From Pseudomonas sp. PDNC002 (lineage in GTDB: Bacteria; Pseudomonadota; Gammaproteobacteria; Pseudomonadales; Pseudomonadaceae), in the NCBI RefSeq assembly GCF_016919445.1, contig NZ_CP070356.1:5583502-5647501 (forward strand): a stretch of 64,000 nucleotides of DNA, given 5' to 3'. This document shows, piece by piece, positions 34,605-43,473 of the stretch (its first letter is position 1; each line of letters opens with the position of its first letter). The notes below the pieces were generated by a model. That model was given only the letters and a program-made list of their open reading frames with translations. It had not been told where the DNA came from and did no database searches. Both the position numbers and the translations under genes were made by a program.

Positions 34605-37073
34605 ATGCGGGAAACCTTCGTACGCGCCTGCAGCCGCGTGCTGCTGATGCTGACCTTGTCGCTCGCCGGAGCGGGCATCGTGCTGGCAGAGGAGCCGACC
34701 GACGTCCAGGCCGGCGACACCATCGAACTGCCCGACCTCCCCGAGGATGCCGGCCTCGATCAACTGAGTGCACGGCTGGAACTGATCCGCCAGCGAGTCT
34801 CCGCCGACAGCGACGACGGCCTGCTGTCCAACCTGCGCCAGGCCGCGCTGGCCGTGCAGGCCCGCGCCGAACAGAGCGCTACCGACATCAGCGCACAGTT
34901 GGCCCGCACCAACGACCAGCTCAAGGTCCTCGGCCCCGCCACTCCCAACGAGGCGGAAAGCCTGGCCAACCAGCGTAACGACCTGCTGGCCGAGCAGAAG
35001 CAGCAACAGAAGCAGCAGGACCGCGCCAATCAGTTGGACAAGAACGCCCAGGATCTTGCCGCACAGATCGTCAACCTGCGCCGTAGCCAGTTCAATTCGC
35101 AGATCGCCACCCGTTACCCTCCGCCGCTGAGTCCACGCTTCTGGTCGAGCCTGATCCGCCCCACCGACGACGACCTGGCGCGTCTGCAGGCCATCCGCGG
35201 GCAGATGGGCGACGCCTTCGCGCTGACCTGGCAACCCGAGCACCGCTGGCCCTTCATCGTCTGTCTGATTGCCGCAGCATTGTTCTGGATTCCCGGCCGG
35301 CGCCTGCTGGAACAGTTGCTGACCAAGGCGATGATCCGCTGGATTCCGGTGGGCCGCCTGCGCCGCAGCGCGCTGGCCGTGGCGGTCAGCCTCGCCACCA
35401 TCCTGACCCTGGGCGGCGGCGCCGCGCTGATCCGCGAAGGGCTGGACTGGCATGGACAGCTGAATGGCAACATGTCCAACCTGGGCGACCAGCTACTGAT
35501 CCTGGTGATCTTCTGCACCTTCACCGCCGGCCTGGGTCGGGCGCTGCTCGCCGTGCAACGGCCTTCGTGGCGCCTACCGGACCTCCCCGATCCGGTGGCC
35601 GACGCCCTCTCCCCCTTCCCCTGGCTGATGGCCTGGCTGCTGCTGGTGCTGGGCACCCAGGAGCGTCTGAACAGCGCGAGCGGTGCCAGCCTGGCGCTGA
35701 CCGTCGCGGTGAACGGCATCACCGCGCTGGCCACCGCCGTGCTCTTCTCCATTGCGCTTTATCGTTACCGCAGCGCCCGCCGCGAGGCCGAGGAGCACGA
35801 AACCTCGGCGCTGGCCGGCATCATCGTGCTGGCGATGATGTTCACGGTGCTGCTGATCGTCCTGGCACTGGTCACCGGCTACCTCTCGCTGGCCTATTTC
35901 CTCGCCGGCAAACTGCTCTGGGTCAGCGTGGTCGGTGCCACCGGCTACCTGCTGACCACCCTGTTCGTCGACCTCTGCGAAGCGCTGTTGTCACCCAGGC
36001 AGAAGATCGGCGCTCGCCTGGCCGAGAACCTGGGCATCGATCCGCGCCACCAGGCGCAGTTCGCCACTCTGCTGACCGGCGCCGGGCGTACGCTGCTGGT
36101 GCTGTCCACGGTGTTGATCGCCTTCTCCACGACCGGTACCAGCCCCGGCGAACTCCTTCAGGGGCTGGTGCGCCTGGTGGAAAGCGGGCAGTCCCTCGGC
36201 CGGCTGAACATCGTCCCACAAGATATCCTGCTGGCCTTGGGCACCCTGGCCGCCGGACTCTTCGCCCTGCGTCTGCTCAAACGCTGGCTGGCCGAGGAGT
36301 TACTGCCGGAAACCAGCATGGATGCCGGCATGCGTGCCTCGCTGGTAACACTGGTGGGCTACATCGGCATGGTCATCCTGGTGCTGCTGGTGCTCTCGGC
36401 GCTGCGCATCAACCTCACCAGCCTGACCTGGGTGGTCAGCGCCCTGTCGGTGGGTATCGGTTTCGGCCTGCAGGCCATCGTGCAGAACTTCATTTCCGGC
36501 CTGATCCTGCTGACCGAACGCCCGGTGAAGGTGGGCGACTGGGTCAGCCTGACCGGCGGTGTCGAAGGCGACATCCGCCGGATCAACGTGCGCGCCACGG
36601 AAATCCAGATGGCCGACCAGTCCACGGTCATCGTGCCGAACTCCCAGTTCATCTCGCAGAACGTGCGCAACGTGACCATGGGCAGCGCTCTGGGCGTGGT
36701 CGGCATCAACCTGACCCTGCCGCTGGACACCGACGTGCAGAAGGTCCGCGAACTGATGCTCAAGGCCTACTCCGAGCACGAGAACATCGTCGAGACGCCC
36801 GCCCCTTCGGTGACCTTCAAGGACCTCAGCGCCACCGGCCTGACCCTGGCCGCTTCCGGCAATGTCAGCAGCCCGCGGGCGGTCTACTCGACCAAGAGCG
36901 ACCTGCTGTTCACTATCTTCAGCGGTCTGCGCGAAGCCGGCATCAACCTCACCGTGCCGCAGAACCTGATCCTCCAGCGGCCGCAGGCGCCGCGCAGCGA
37001 GCCGGATACCCAGGCGCCGGAACCCGCTGCACCGCCAGTCGGTCCCGACACCGGCCCCACCGCGCAGTCGTAG
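34605..37073 (+). CDS. Large mechanosensitive channel of the MscS family with N-terminal DUF3772-type domain
   Basis: An 822-residue inner-membrane protein. A signal peptide of about 30 residues (ending VLAEE) precedes a periplasmic alpha-helical region rich in Q, A and R (about 40-190). A cluster of hydrophobic helices follows (about 210-590). The MscS pore and beta domain lies at about 610-700, with VGIGFGLQAIVQNFISG, RPVKVGDWVSLTG and VIVPNSQFISQNVRN. The tail beyond 790 is proline-rich. Such channels open under membrane tension and release solutes on osmotic downshock. An open frame begins at 34584, but the ATG at 34605 directly starts the signal peptide. It is divergent from aphA and apparently monocistronic. 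Confidence 0.88.
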   Translation: MRETFVRACSRVLLMLTLSLAGAGIVLAEEPTDVQAGDTIELPDLPEDAGLDQLSARLELIRQRVSADSDDGLLSNLRQAALAVQARAEQSATDISAQLARTNDQLKVLGPATPNEAESLANQRNDLLAEQKQQQKQQDRANQLDKNAQDLAAQIVNLRRSQFNSQIATRYPPPLSPRFWSSLIRPTDDDLARLQAIRGQMGDAFALTWQPEHRWPFIVCLIAAALFWIPGRRLLEQLLTKAMIRWIPVGRLRRSALAVAVSLATILTLGGGAALIREGLDWHGQLNGNMSNLGDQLLILVIFCTFTAGLGRALLAVQRPSWRLPDLPDPVADALSPFPWLMAWLLLVLGTQERLNSASGASLALTVAVNGITALATAVLFSIALYRYRSARREAEEHETSALAGIIVLAMMFTVLLIVLALVTGYLSLAYFLAGKLLWVSVVGATGYLLTTLFVDLCEALLSPRQKIGARLAENLGIDPRHQAQFATLLTGAGRTLLVLSTVLIAFSTTGTSPGELLQGLVRLVESGQSLGRLNIVPQDILLALGTLAAGLFALRLLKRWLAEELLPETSMDAGMRASLVTLVGYIGMVILVLLVLSALRINLTSLTWVVSALSVGIGFGLQAIVQNFISGLILLTERPVKVGDWVSLTGGVEGDIRRINVRATEIQMADQSTVIVPNSQFISQNVRNVTMGSALGVVGINLTLPLDTDVQKVRELMLKAYSEHENIVETPAPSVTFKDLSATGLTLAASGNVSSPRAVYSTKSDLLFTIFSGLREAGINLTVPQNLILQRPQAPRSEPDTQAPEPAAPPVGPDTGPTAQS

Positions 37074-37291
37074 ACTCAAGGATCACCCCCGCGGGGATAC
37101 GCAGCTGACGCTGTCCTTCCTCGCGGTCCTGCGCGCGACAGTCCCGCCCGGGAGCCAGCGTTGCGCCCGCAGCGCCCCGTGCCTGCCGTTGGCCCGCGCC
37201 CGTTGCGGCACCCGGCCTCTCCCCGTGCCGCTTTCCTCCATCAGCCTCCACCGGGGACGCTCTCCGGCGGCCCCGCACGGGAGATCGCGCA

Positions 37292-38338
37292 ATGGACGAA
37301 GCCAGACTCAACGAATTCATGGGCAAGCTGGTCACCGACATGGGTGGCGCGGCGATGCTCGCCAACATCATCCTGGGTGAAGAGCTCGGCCTCTACAAAG
37401 CCATGGCCGACGGCCAATGGCTCAGTCCGGCGCAACTGGCCGAGCGCACCGGCTGCAACGCCCGCCTGCTGCGCGAATGGCTCAGCGCCCACGCGGCATC
37501 CGGCTACATGGAACACCAGGACGGCAACTTCCGCCTGCCGGAGGAACAGGCCATGGCGCTGGCCATCGAGGACTCGCCGGTCTATGTCGCCGGCGGCGCC
37601 TCCGTGGTCGCGGCGCTGTACCACGACAAGGACAAGCTGGTCGCCGCCATGCGCGGAGACGGCGCCCTGGCCTGGGGTGATCACCACCCCTGCATGTTCT
37701 CCGGCACCGAGAAATTCTTCCGCCCCGGCTATCGCGCGCACCTGGTGGCCGAGTGGCTGCCGGCCCTGGACGACGTGGTCGACAAGCTCCAGCGTGGCGC
37801 GCAGGTCGCCGACGTTGGTTGCGGTCACGGCGCCTCGACCATCGTCATGGCGCAATCCTTCCCCGCGTCGAACTTCGTCGGCTTCGATTACCACCAGCCG
37901 TCCATCGAAGTAGCCAACCAGCGCGCCAGCCAGGCCGAGGTCGCTGGACGCGCCTACTTCCAGCGCGCCAGCGCCAAGGACTACCCCGGCAATGACTATG
38001 ACTTGATCTGCTTCTTCGACTGCCTGCACGACATGGGCGACCCAGTCGGAGCCGCGCAGCATGCGCGCCAGGCGCTCAAGGCGGACGGCACGGTGCTGCT
38101 GGTGGAACCCTTCGCCAATGACCTCCTGGACGACAACCAGAACCCGGTCGGCCGGCTGTTCTATGCCGCCTCCACCTTCATCTGCACACCCAACTCGCTG
38201 TCGCAGGAGGTGGGCCTTGGGCTCGGCGCCCAAGCCGGCGAGGCGCGCCTGCGCAAGGTGTTCGAGGAGGCCGGTTTCAGCCGCTTCCGCCGCGCAGCCG
38301 AAACGCCCTTCAACCTGATACTCGAAGCGCGCCCCTGA
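37292..38338 (+). CDS. SAM-dependent methyltransferase with winged-helix N terminus
   Basis: A 348-residue class I methyltransferase. The N-terminal part (LSPAQLAERTGCNARLLREW, then LSAHAASGYMEHQD) is a winged-helix dimerisation region of the kind found in small-molecule methyltransferases. SAM-binding motif I is VADVGCGHGAST near residue 170, followed by FVGFDYHQPSIEVA and the motif IV-like YDLICFFDCLHDMGDP. The acceptor is unknown; members methylate ubiquinone-like, phenazine-like or aromatic hydroxyls. GGGAG lies upstream of the ATG. The 218 bp ahead of it holds no gene, and a weak GC hairpin follows (38360-38381). Confidence 0.83.
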   Translation: MDEARLNEFMGKLVTDMGGAAMLANIILGEELGLYKAMADGQWLSPAQLAERTGCNARLLREWLSAHAASGYMEHQDGNFRLPEEQAMALAIEDSPVYVAGGASVVAALYHDKDKLVAAMRGDGALAWGDHHPCMFSGTEKFFRPGYRAHLVAEWLPALDDVVDKLQRGAQVADVGCGHGASTIVMAQSFPASNFVGFDYHQPSIEVANQRASQAEVAGRAYFQRASAKDYPGNDYDLICFFDCLHDMGDPVGAAQHARQALKADGTVLLVEPFANDLLDDNQNPVGRLFYAASTFICTPNSLSQEVGLGLGAQAGEARLRKVFEEAGFSRFRRAAETPFNLILEARP

Positions 38339-38471
38339 TTCACCGGTAGATTGCCCGCAGCGCCCGTGATCCGGGCGCTTCGGCTTGGAAACAATTCGTC
38401 ATTTGCCCGTCATCAATCCGTTATGTGCCCCGTTGAAACTCGCAGGCTTTCAACCCAGGGAAGCCCCCAAG

Positions 38472-39041
38472 ATGTTCAATAAAAAGACTGCCAACAAAGC
38501 TGCATCTCTCGCCCTGCTCGTCGCCGCCCTCGCCGGCTGCGCCGCCCAGGCTCCGGTAGCCAGCAAGGAAGCCACCCCCAACAACGACGACTGGTACCTG
38601 GTGCGTACTGACGAGACCCTGTACCTGTTCGATGACGCCGCCGTCTACCGCGACTACATCGTGACCGGCAAGACCACCTACACCAAGGAAGTGGGTGAGA
38701 AGGACAAGTTCGGCCAGAACGTGGTCCTGGCCGTCCGCGCCGAGGACAAGGACAAGGACGCGAAGAAGATCGCCTCCTACCAGTTCTACAAGCAGAGCAT
38801 GCCGCCGGCCGCCGGCTTCTACGGCGAAATCCGCCAGGAAGGCGTGATCTACGTGGCCCAGCGCTACGGCGACATGGTCGACATGAACGGCCTGGGCGAA
38901 CCGATCTTCCGCCACACCGAAATCGCCAGCGGCCCCAACGGCGAGCGCGTGGTCTACCTGATGCAGAAGGAAGAGAAGAAGCCGGTCGGCCTGATCGCCC
39001 GCTTCCAGAAGATCTACGGCATCACGCCCGCCAAGGGCTGA
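38472..39041 (+). CDS. Predicted lipoprotein of unknown function
   Basis: A 189-residue protein. The start MFNKKTANKAASLALLVAALAGCAAQ carries a lipobox (LAGC) with Cys at about position 23, so it should be lipid-anchored. The mature part contains YLVRTDETLYLFDDAAVYRD and charged stretches (EDKDKDAKK) but no domain I recognise. An AGGGAAG site supports the ATG at 38472; the longer open frame from 38385 lacks a signal peptide. It ends in a strong terminator (39047-39084), so it is a single-gene transcript. Confidence 0.75.
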   Translation: MFNKKTANKAASLALLVAALAGCAAQAPVASKEATPNNDDWYLVRTDETLYLFDDAAVYRDYIVTGKTTYTKEVGEKDKFGQNVVLAVRAEDKDKDAKKIASYQFYKQSMPPAAGFYGEIRQEGVIYVAQRYGDMVDMNGLGEPIFRHTEIASGPNGERVVYLMQKEEKKPVGLIARFQKIYGITPAKG

Positions 39042-39046
39042 TGACG

Positions 39047-39084
39047 AAAAAGCGCGCATTCCGGGGAGGGAATGCGCGCTTTTT
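39047..39084 (+). terminator. Terminator of the lipoprotein gene
   Basis: AAAAAGCGCGCATTCC, loop GGGGAG, GGAATGCGCGCTTTTT: a 16-bp perfect stem ending in T5. It may also serve the convergent small gene at 39117. Confidence 0.93.
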
Positions 39085-39116
39085 CATGGCCGGCGCCGCA
39101 AGGGCGCGGGTACGTG

Positions 39117-39329
39117 TTAGCTGGAAGGCTCCAGCTGCGCGGCGATTTTCTCCGGCGCCTCGATACCCCAGTCACCGAACTGATACCAGTCATCGCCGAG
39201 CATCTCGGCCGGGTGCATGGTGCGGTCCGCGCCGTTGCCGCAGGCCAAGTTCGTGGCCGGGCAATAGCGGTCGCAGCCCCAGCAGATGCGTTCGGGGTGC
39301 GGTGGATTGAGCGGGAATTTCTTGGCCAT
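39117..39329 (-). CDS. Small DUF3079 cysteine-rich protein
   Basis: A 70-residue protein with the motif PERICWGCDRYCPATNLACGNG (four Cys, likely a metal site) and a conserved TMHPAEMLGDDWYQFGDW. I recognise the family as DUF3079; the function is unknown. The ATG at 39329 follows GAGGG. It lies between the lipoprotein gene and the AraC-family gene, alone. Confidence 0.82.
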   Translation of the reverse strand: MAKKFPLNPPHPERICWGCDRYCPATNLACGNGADRTMHPAEMLGDDWYQFGDWGIEAPEKIAAQLEPSS

Positions 39330-39435
39330 GGTCAGGCCCTCGGGAATTTCCTTGTGGGATTCCTGAAGGCTATGCCTGTCGGACTGGCCTGCTCCTTGAT
39401 CTACGGCAGCTTTGCACGGATTTCAGGCGCGGCGT

Positions 39436-40455
39436 TTATGCACGGAAGTGGCTCGGCGGCTGGCCGCTCCAGCGCTGGAAGGCGTGGCGCAGGCTGGCGG
39501 TTTCGCTGAAGCCGAGCTCCTCGGCGATGCGGTAGATCGGCATGTCGCCGTCCTGCAGCAGTTCCTTGGCGCGGGCGAAGCGCAGTTCGTCCAGCAGTTG
39601 CTGGTAGCTGGTCTGCTGTTGTTGCAGGTGGCGGCGCAGACTGCGCGAGGAGCAGTTCAGGCGCCGCGCCAGTTCTTCCAGGCCCGGCGGCTCCTGCAGG
39701 CGTTCGCCGAGGATCGCGCGGACCTTGTCCAGCCAGGCGCGGCGGGCAGCCAGGTCGATATTCTGGCGGCGGCACTGTTCGAGCATCTCGCGATGGGTCA
39801 CGGCGTCGGCGAGTGGCAACCGCATATCGAGCCAGCTCGCGGGGAAGCCGATGGCGCTGCGCGTGCGGTCGAACTCCAGCTGGCAACCGAACAGGGTGGC
39901 GTAGGCGGCGCAGCGATCAGCCGGGCCCTCGTAGTCGAACTCCGCGCGCACCAGCGGCAGCGGCTGGCCGAGCAGGTCGGCGCAGGCCACCTTCAGCGAG
40001 CCCAGGCACAGCTCGGTGTTGAACGGGCGCATGTCCTCTTCCTCGCCGTAGCCGGTGGCGACCAGCCAGGCCATGTCACCCTCCACTTCCAGCGCGAGAT
40101 GGAAGTAGGTGCCCAGCAGCACCGGGTAACTCAGGCCGATGCGCAACGCTTCGCCCAGGGTCGGCGCGGAAATCAGTGCGTAACCGAGCAGGCCATAGGC
40201 GGTGATCCGCGTGCGCACGCCCAGGCGCAGGCCCAGCGCGGGCTCGCCGGCGAGTGTCTGGACGTTGGTGAAGACCTGCTGCTCCTGCCAGGGGCTGACC
40301 AGCCGGCGCAGGTCGAGCAGATCGTCGCCGGTGATCCCGCTGCCCTCGAGGATGGATTCGCGGCTATGCCCCTCCGACTCCATCAACGCGACGGTCAGCG
40401 AGGTCATGTGCAGGGAGTTGAGCCAGGTGGAGCGGGAGAAGGTCAGAGGATTCAT
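39436..40455 (-). CDS. AraC-family transcriptional regulator
   Basis: A 339-residue regulator with an N-terminal arabinose-operon-like domain (about 1-230; the MTSLTVALMESEGHSRESIL start is typical of the OruR/ArgR-like subfamily). A C-terminal pair of helix-turn-helix motifs spans about 250-335, with LEELARRLNCSSRSLRRHLQ and IYRIAEELGFSETASLRHAF. It probably responds to a metabolite. The target is unknown; the closest candidates are the VWA/MoxR genes upstream on the same strand. Confidence 0.87.
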   Translation of the reverse strand: MNPLTFSRSTWLNSLHMTSLTVALMESEGHSRESILEGSGITGDDLLDLRRLVSPWQEQQVFTNVQTLAGEPALGLRLGVRTRITAYGLLGYALISAPTLGEALRIGLSYPVLLGTYFHLALEVEGDMAWLVATGYGEEEDMRPFNTELCLGSLKVACADLLGQPLPLVRAEFDYEGPADRCAAYATLFGCQLEFDRTRSAIGFPASWLDMRLPLADAVTHREMLEQCRRQNIDLAARRAWLDKVRAILGERLQEPPGLEELARRLNCSSRSLRRHLQQQQTSYQQLLDELRFARAKELLQDGDMPIYRIAEELGFSETASLRHAFQRWSGQPPSHFRA

Positions 40456-40590
40456 TCGATGCCCATCGTAGACGCTACGGCGCGCCGCCAGGTGTTACCG
40501 CGACAGGCGCAGGTCAGAAGCAGGCAAGTTGCGTGCCGGCCACCCAGCATGGCCGGATCGATCCCCATCTTACGGGGCCTCAGACACAAA

Positions 40591-40611
40591 GCGGAGGTTT
40601 CGAGCCTCCGC
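40591..40611 (-). terminator. Possible terminator of the VWA gene
   Basis: GCGGAGG, loop TTTCGA, CCTCCGC: on the minus strand the stem is followed by TTTGTG. It lies 70 nt past the VWA stop codon. The remainder of 40456-40680 shows nothing else. Confidence 0.5.
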
Positions 40612-40680
40612 CACGGGGTTACCTTTGCGGACATCGGAACGGTGCGTGCGCACCGTCCCGGTGCTCAACCGCGGCAGAGC

Positions 40681-41862
40681 TCAACCACGAGAGAGGAAGC
40701 GCATGCCCTCTTCCAGGCCGCTCAGGGTCAGCGGGAACATCTGCTCCTTCACCAGCTCGCGCACGAGGCCGGTGGAGGCGGTGTAGTTCCAGGTATCCTT
40801 CGGGTACGGGTTGATCCAGATGAGCTTCTTGTACTTCTCCATGAAGCGCTGCATCCACACGTAGCCGGCCTCCTCGTTCCAGTGCTCGACGCTGCCGCCG
40901 GCCTGGGTGATCTCGTAGGGCGCCATGGCGGCGTCGCCGACGAATACCACCTTGTAGTCCGGCCCGTACTTGTGCAGCAGGTCGAAGGTGGCGGTGCGTT
41001 CGCTGGAGCGACGCAGGTTGTTCTTCCACACCGACTCGTAGATGAAGTTGTGGAAGTAGAAGTATTCGAGGTGCTTGAACTCGGTCTTGCAGGCCGAGAA
41101 CAGTTCCTCGCAGACCTTCACGTGAGCGTCCATCGACCCGCCGATATCCAGCAGCAGCAGGAGCTTCACGGTGTTGCGGCGCTCGGGACGCATCTGGATA
41201 TTGAGCAGGCCGGCGTCCTTCGCGGTGTGGTCGATGGTGCCGTCGATATCCAGCTCTTCCGCCGCGCCCTCGCGGGCGAACTTGCGCAGGCGGCGCAGGG
41301 CGATCTTGATGTTGCGCGTGCCCAGTTCGACCTGGTCGTCGAGGTTCTTGTACTCGCGCTGGTCCCAGACCTTGGCGGCCTTGCCCTGGCGCTTGCCGGC
41401 GTCGCCGACGCGGATGCCCTCGGGGTTGAAGCCACCGGAGCCGAACGGGCTGGTGCCGCCGGTACCGATCCACTTGTTGCCGCCAGCGTGGCGTTCCTTC
41501 TGCTCTTCGAGGCGCTTCTTGAACTCCTCGATGAGCTTGTCCAGGCCACCGAGGGACTGGATCTGCGCGCGCTCCTCGTCGGTCAGCAGGCGCTCGAACT
41601 CCTTGCGCAGCCATTCCTCGGGGATCAGGGCCTTGAGGTGGTCGTCGAGCTTTTCCAGGCCCTTGAAGTAGGCGCCGAAGGCCCGGTCGAACTTATCGAA
41701 ATGGCGCTCGTCCTTCACCATGATGGTGCGGGCGAGGTAGTAGAACTCGTCCATGTCGGCGAACACGACGCGGTGCTTGAGCGCATCGATCAGGTCGAGC
41801 AGCTCGCGCACCGACACCGGCACCTTGGCCGCGCGCATTTCGTTGAACAGGTTGAGCAGCAT
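40681..41862 (-). CDS. VWA-domain (CoxE-like) protein partner of the MoxR ATPase
   Basis: A 393-residue cytoplasmic protein. The N-terminal helical part (MLLNLFNEMRAAKVPVSVRE) is typical of CoxE-like proteins. A VWA-type fold follows at about 225-390 with LLLLLDIGGSMDAH. The usual MIDAS D-x-S-x-S reads D-I-G-G-S here, so metal binding may be altered. It works with a MoxR AAA+ ATPase in complex maturation or metal-insertion chaperoning; the client is unknown. The ATG at 41862 is preferred. Two repeat elements separate it from the MoxR gene 135 bp upstream on the same strand, and they may weaken co-transcription. Confidence 0.85.
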   Translation of the reverse strand: MLLNLFNEMRAAKVPVSVRELLDLIDALKHRVVFADMDEFYYLARTIMVKDERHFDKFDRAFGAYFKGLEKLDDHLKALIPEEWLRKEFERLLTDEERAQIQSLGGLDKLIEEFKKRLEEQKERHAGGNKWIGTGGTSPFGSGGFNPEGIRVGDAGKRQGKAAKVWDQREYKNLDDQVELGTRNIKIALRRLRKFAREGAAEELDIDGTIDHTAKDAGLLNIQMRPERRNTVKLLLLLDIGGSMDAHVKVCEELFSACKTEFKHLEYFYFHNFIYESVWKNNLRRSSERTATFDLLHKYGPDYKVVFVGDAAMAPYEITQAGGSVEHWNEEAGYVWMQRFMEKYKKLIWINPYPKDTWNYTASTGLVRELVKEQMFPLTLSGLEEGMRFLSRG

Positions 41863-41890
41863 GGAAATGCCCTCACAGAAAATCGGACAG

Positions 41891-41983
41891 TCCCCTCTCC
41901 CCCCTGGGAGAGGGTTAGGGTGAGGGGGAAGCACGACACGGCAGCCATGCCCTCACCCCTGCCCTCTCCCGGAGGGAGAGGGG
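41891..41983. repeat. Inverted pair of palindromic repeats between the MoxR and VWA genes
   Basis: Two members of the CCCTCTCCC/GGGAGAGGG family: 41891-41927 with the TTAGGGTGAGGG right flank, and 41950-41983 with the CCCTCACCC left flank. They face outward from each other and fill almost the whole 135 bp gap within a likely operon. Confidence 0.88.
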
Positions 41984-41997
41984 GAAAAGCCAGAGCG

Positions 41998-42843
41998 TCA
42001 GCGGCTGGCGCGGCGGCTCATGAACGCGAGGCGTTCGAGAAGCTGTACGTCCTGCTCGTTCTTCACCAGGGCACCAGCCAGCGGCGGGATGGCCTTGGTG
42101 GGGTCGCGTTCGCGCAGCACGGCTTCGCCGATGTTGTCGGCCATCAGCAGTTTCAGCCAGTCCACCAGTTCGGAGGTGGAGGGCTTCTTCTTCAGGCCCG
42201 GAACCTTGCGCACGTCGAAGAAGATGTCCAGCGCCTCGCTGACCAGCGTGCCGCTGATCTTCGGGTAGTGCACATCGACGATCTTCTGCAGGGTCTCGCG
42301 ATCAGGGAAGGCGATGTAGTGGAAGAAGCAACGGCGCAGGAAGGCGTCCGGCAACTCCTTCTCGTTGTTGGAGGTGATGATGATGATCGGGCGCTGCTTG
42401 GCCTTGATGGTCTCGTTGGTCTCGTAAACGTAGAACTCCATCTTGTCGAGTTCCTGCAACAGGTCGTTGGGGAACTCGATGTCGGCCTTGTCGATCTCGT
42501 CGATCAGCAGGATCACCCGCTCTTCGGCCTCGAAGGCCTCCCAGAGCTTGCCCTTCTTGATGTAGTTGCGCACGTCGTGGACCTTGTCCACGCCCAGCTG
42601 CGAGTCGCGCAGGCGGCTGACCGCGTCGTACTCGTAGAGGCCCTGGTGGGCCTTGGTGGTGGACTTGATGTGCCAGGTGATCAGCTTGGCGCCGAAGGAC
42701 TCCGCCAGCTGCTCGGCGAGCATGGTCTTGCCGGTGCCCGGCTCGCCTTTCACCAGCAGCGGGCGCTGCAGGGTGATGGCGGCATTGACCGCCAGCTTGA
42801 GGTCGTCGGTGGCGACGTAGGACTGGGTGCCTTCGAACTTCAT
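41998..42843 (-). CDS. MoxR-family AAA+ ATPase
   Basis: A 281-residue AAA+ protein with Walker A GEPGTGKT (33-40), Walker B VILLIDEID (110-118), sensor IIIITSNNEKELPDAFLRR and arginine-finger region typical of MoxR ATPases. With the VWA protein encoded downstream it likely remodels or activates a client complex. The ATG at 42843 starts MKFEGTQSYVATDDL. The client is not visible nearby. Upstream, 42844-43074 has no gene but holds the operator-like repeats of the next operon. Confidence 0.9.
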   Translation of the reverse strand: MKFEGTQSYVATDDLKLAVNAAITLQRPLLVKGEPGTGKTMLAEQLAESFGAKLITWHIKSTTKAHQGLYEYDAVSRLRDSQLGVDKVHDVRNYIKKGKLWEAFEAEERVILLIDEIDKADIEFPNDLLQELDKMEFYVYETNETIKAKQRPIIIITSNNEKELPDAFLRRCFFHYIAFPDRETLQKIVDVHYPKISGTLVSEALDIFFDVRKVPGLKKKPSTSELVDWLKLLMADNIGEAVLRERDPTKAIPPLAGALVKNEQDVQLLERLAFMSRRASR

Positions 42844-43011
42844 CGGTGAATCCTCGAACGATAGCGGGCCGGGCGTTCTGCCGGGCCAGGCGAATGGTCG
42901 GACAAACTGCGACTATACCGCGCACCCAAGGCGAGTGTGAACGCAGACGCGGCATTCAGTCATTGAATGGCGGGTCAGGGGGTGACTGATCGCAAATGGC
43001 CTGCCGATGAC

Positions 43012-43060
43012 AAGTTTACTTTACATCGCAGAATTCCCGATGTTAAGTTCGCTTTACATC
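43012..43060. promoter_or_regulatory. Two direct repeats upstream of the membrane-protein/HTH operon
   Basis: AAGTTTACTTTACATC (43012-43027) and AAGTTCGCTTTACATC (43045-43060) agree in 14 of 16 positions and start 33 bp (about three helical turns) apart, just ahead of the AAAAGGAG ribosome site at 43061-43068. They are likely operators for the HTH protein encoded second in the operon. Confidence 0.6.
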
Positions 43061-43074
43061 AAAAGGAGACCGCG

Positions 43075-43464
43075 ATGAATCCCGCCCTGCGCCGCTACAC
43101 CCTGTCCTGCGCCGCCCTCATGTTCATTTACTCCGCGCTGGTGGCGCTGATCAGCTGGGGTCTGGACCTGCAGAAGCTGCCGTATGCCCTGCGCGTCCTG
43201 GCCGCCGCCTCTCCGGCATTGCCGCTGCTGGCGATGCTCTATGTGTTCGACCGCTACCTGCGCAGCGAGCCGGACGAATTCCTGCGTTTCCTCCTGTCCC
43301 GCGCGGCGATGCTGGCCGGCGGCGTGGTGGTCGGGCTGTTCAGCGCCTGGGGCTTTCTGGAGCAATACGCCGCCTGGCCGCGCTTCCCGGTGATCCTTGC
43401 CTTCCCGCTGTTCTGGGCGGCCTACGGCGTGGCCGTGGGGCTACTGCGACGCCGCTTCGCCTGA
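43075..43464 (+). CDS. Small integral membrane protein paired with an HTH regulator
   Basis: A 129-residue protein with about four hydrophobic segments (for example YTLSCAALMFIYSALVALIS and AAMLAGGVVVGLFSAWGF) and no recognised domain. The ATG at 43075 follows AAAAGGAG; an in-frame start at 42967 would run through the operator-like repeats and is rejected. Membrane protein plus small Xre-type regulator in one operon is a common but poorly studied arrangement, possibly a sensor whose state sets the regulator's activity. Confidence 0.72.
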   Translation: MNPALRRYTLSCAALMFIYSALVALISWGLDLQKLPYALRVLAAASPALPLLAMLYVFDRYLRSEPDEFLRFLLSRAAMLAGGVVVGLFSAWGFLEQYAAWPRFPVILAFPLFWAAYGVAVGLLRRRFA

Positions 43465-43473
43465 GGACAGGTC

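Noticed and set aside
39412..42849. Plus-strand frame of 1145 codons
   Set aside because: Antisense to the AraC, VWA and MoxR genes, all of which have intact motifs.
42967..43074. Upstream in-frame extension of the small membrane protein
   Set aside because: It would run through the direct repeats and the ribosome site; the ATG at 43075 directly follows AAAAGGAG.
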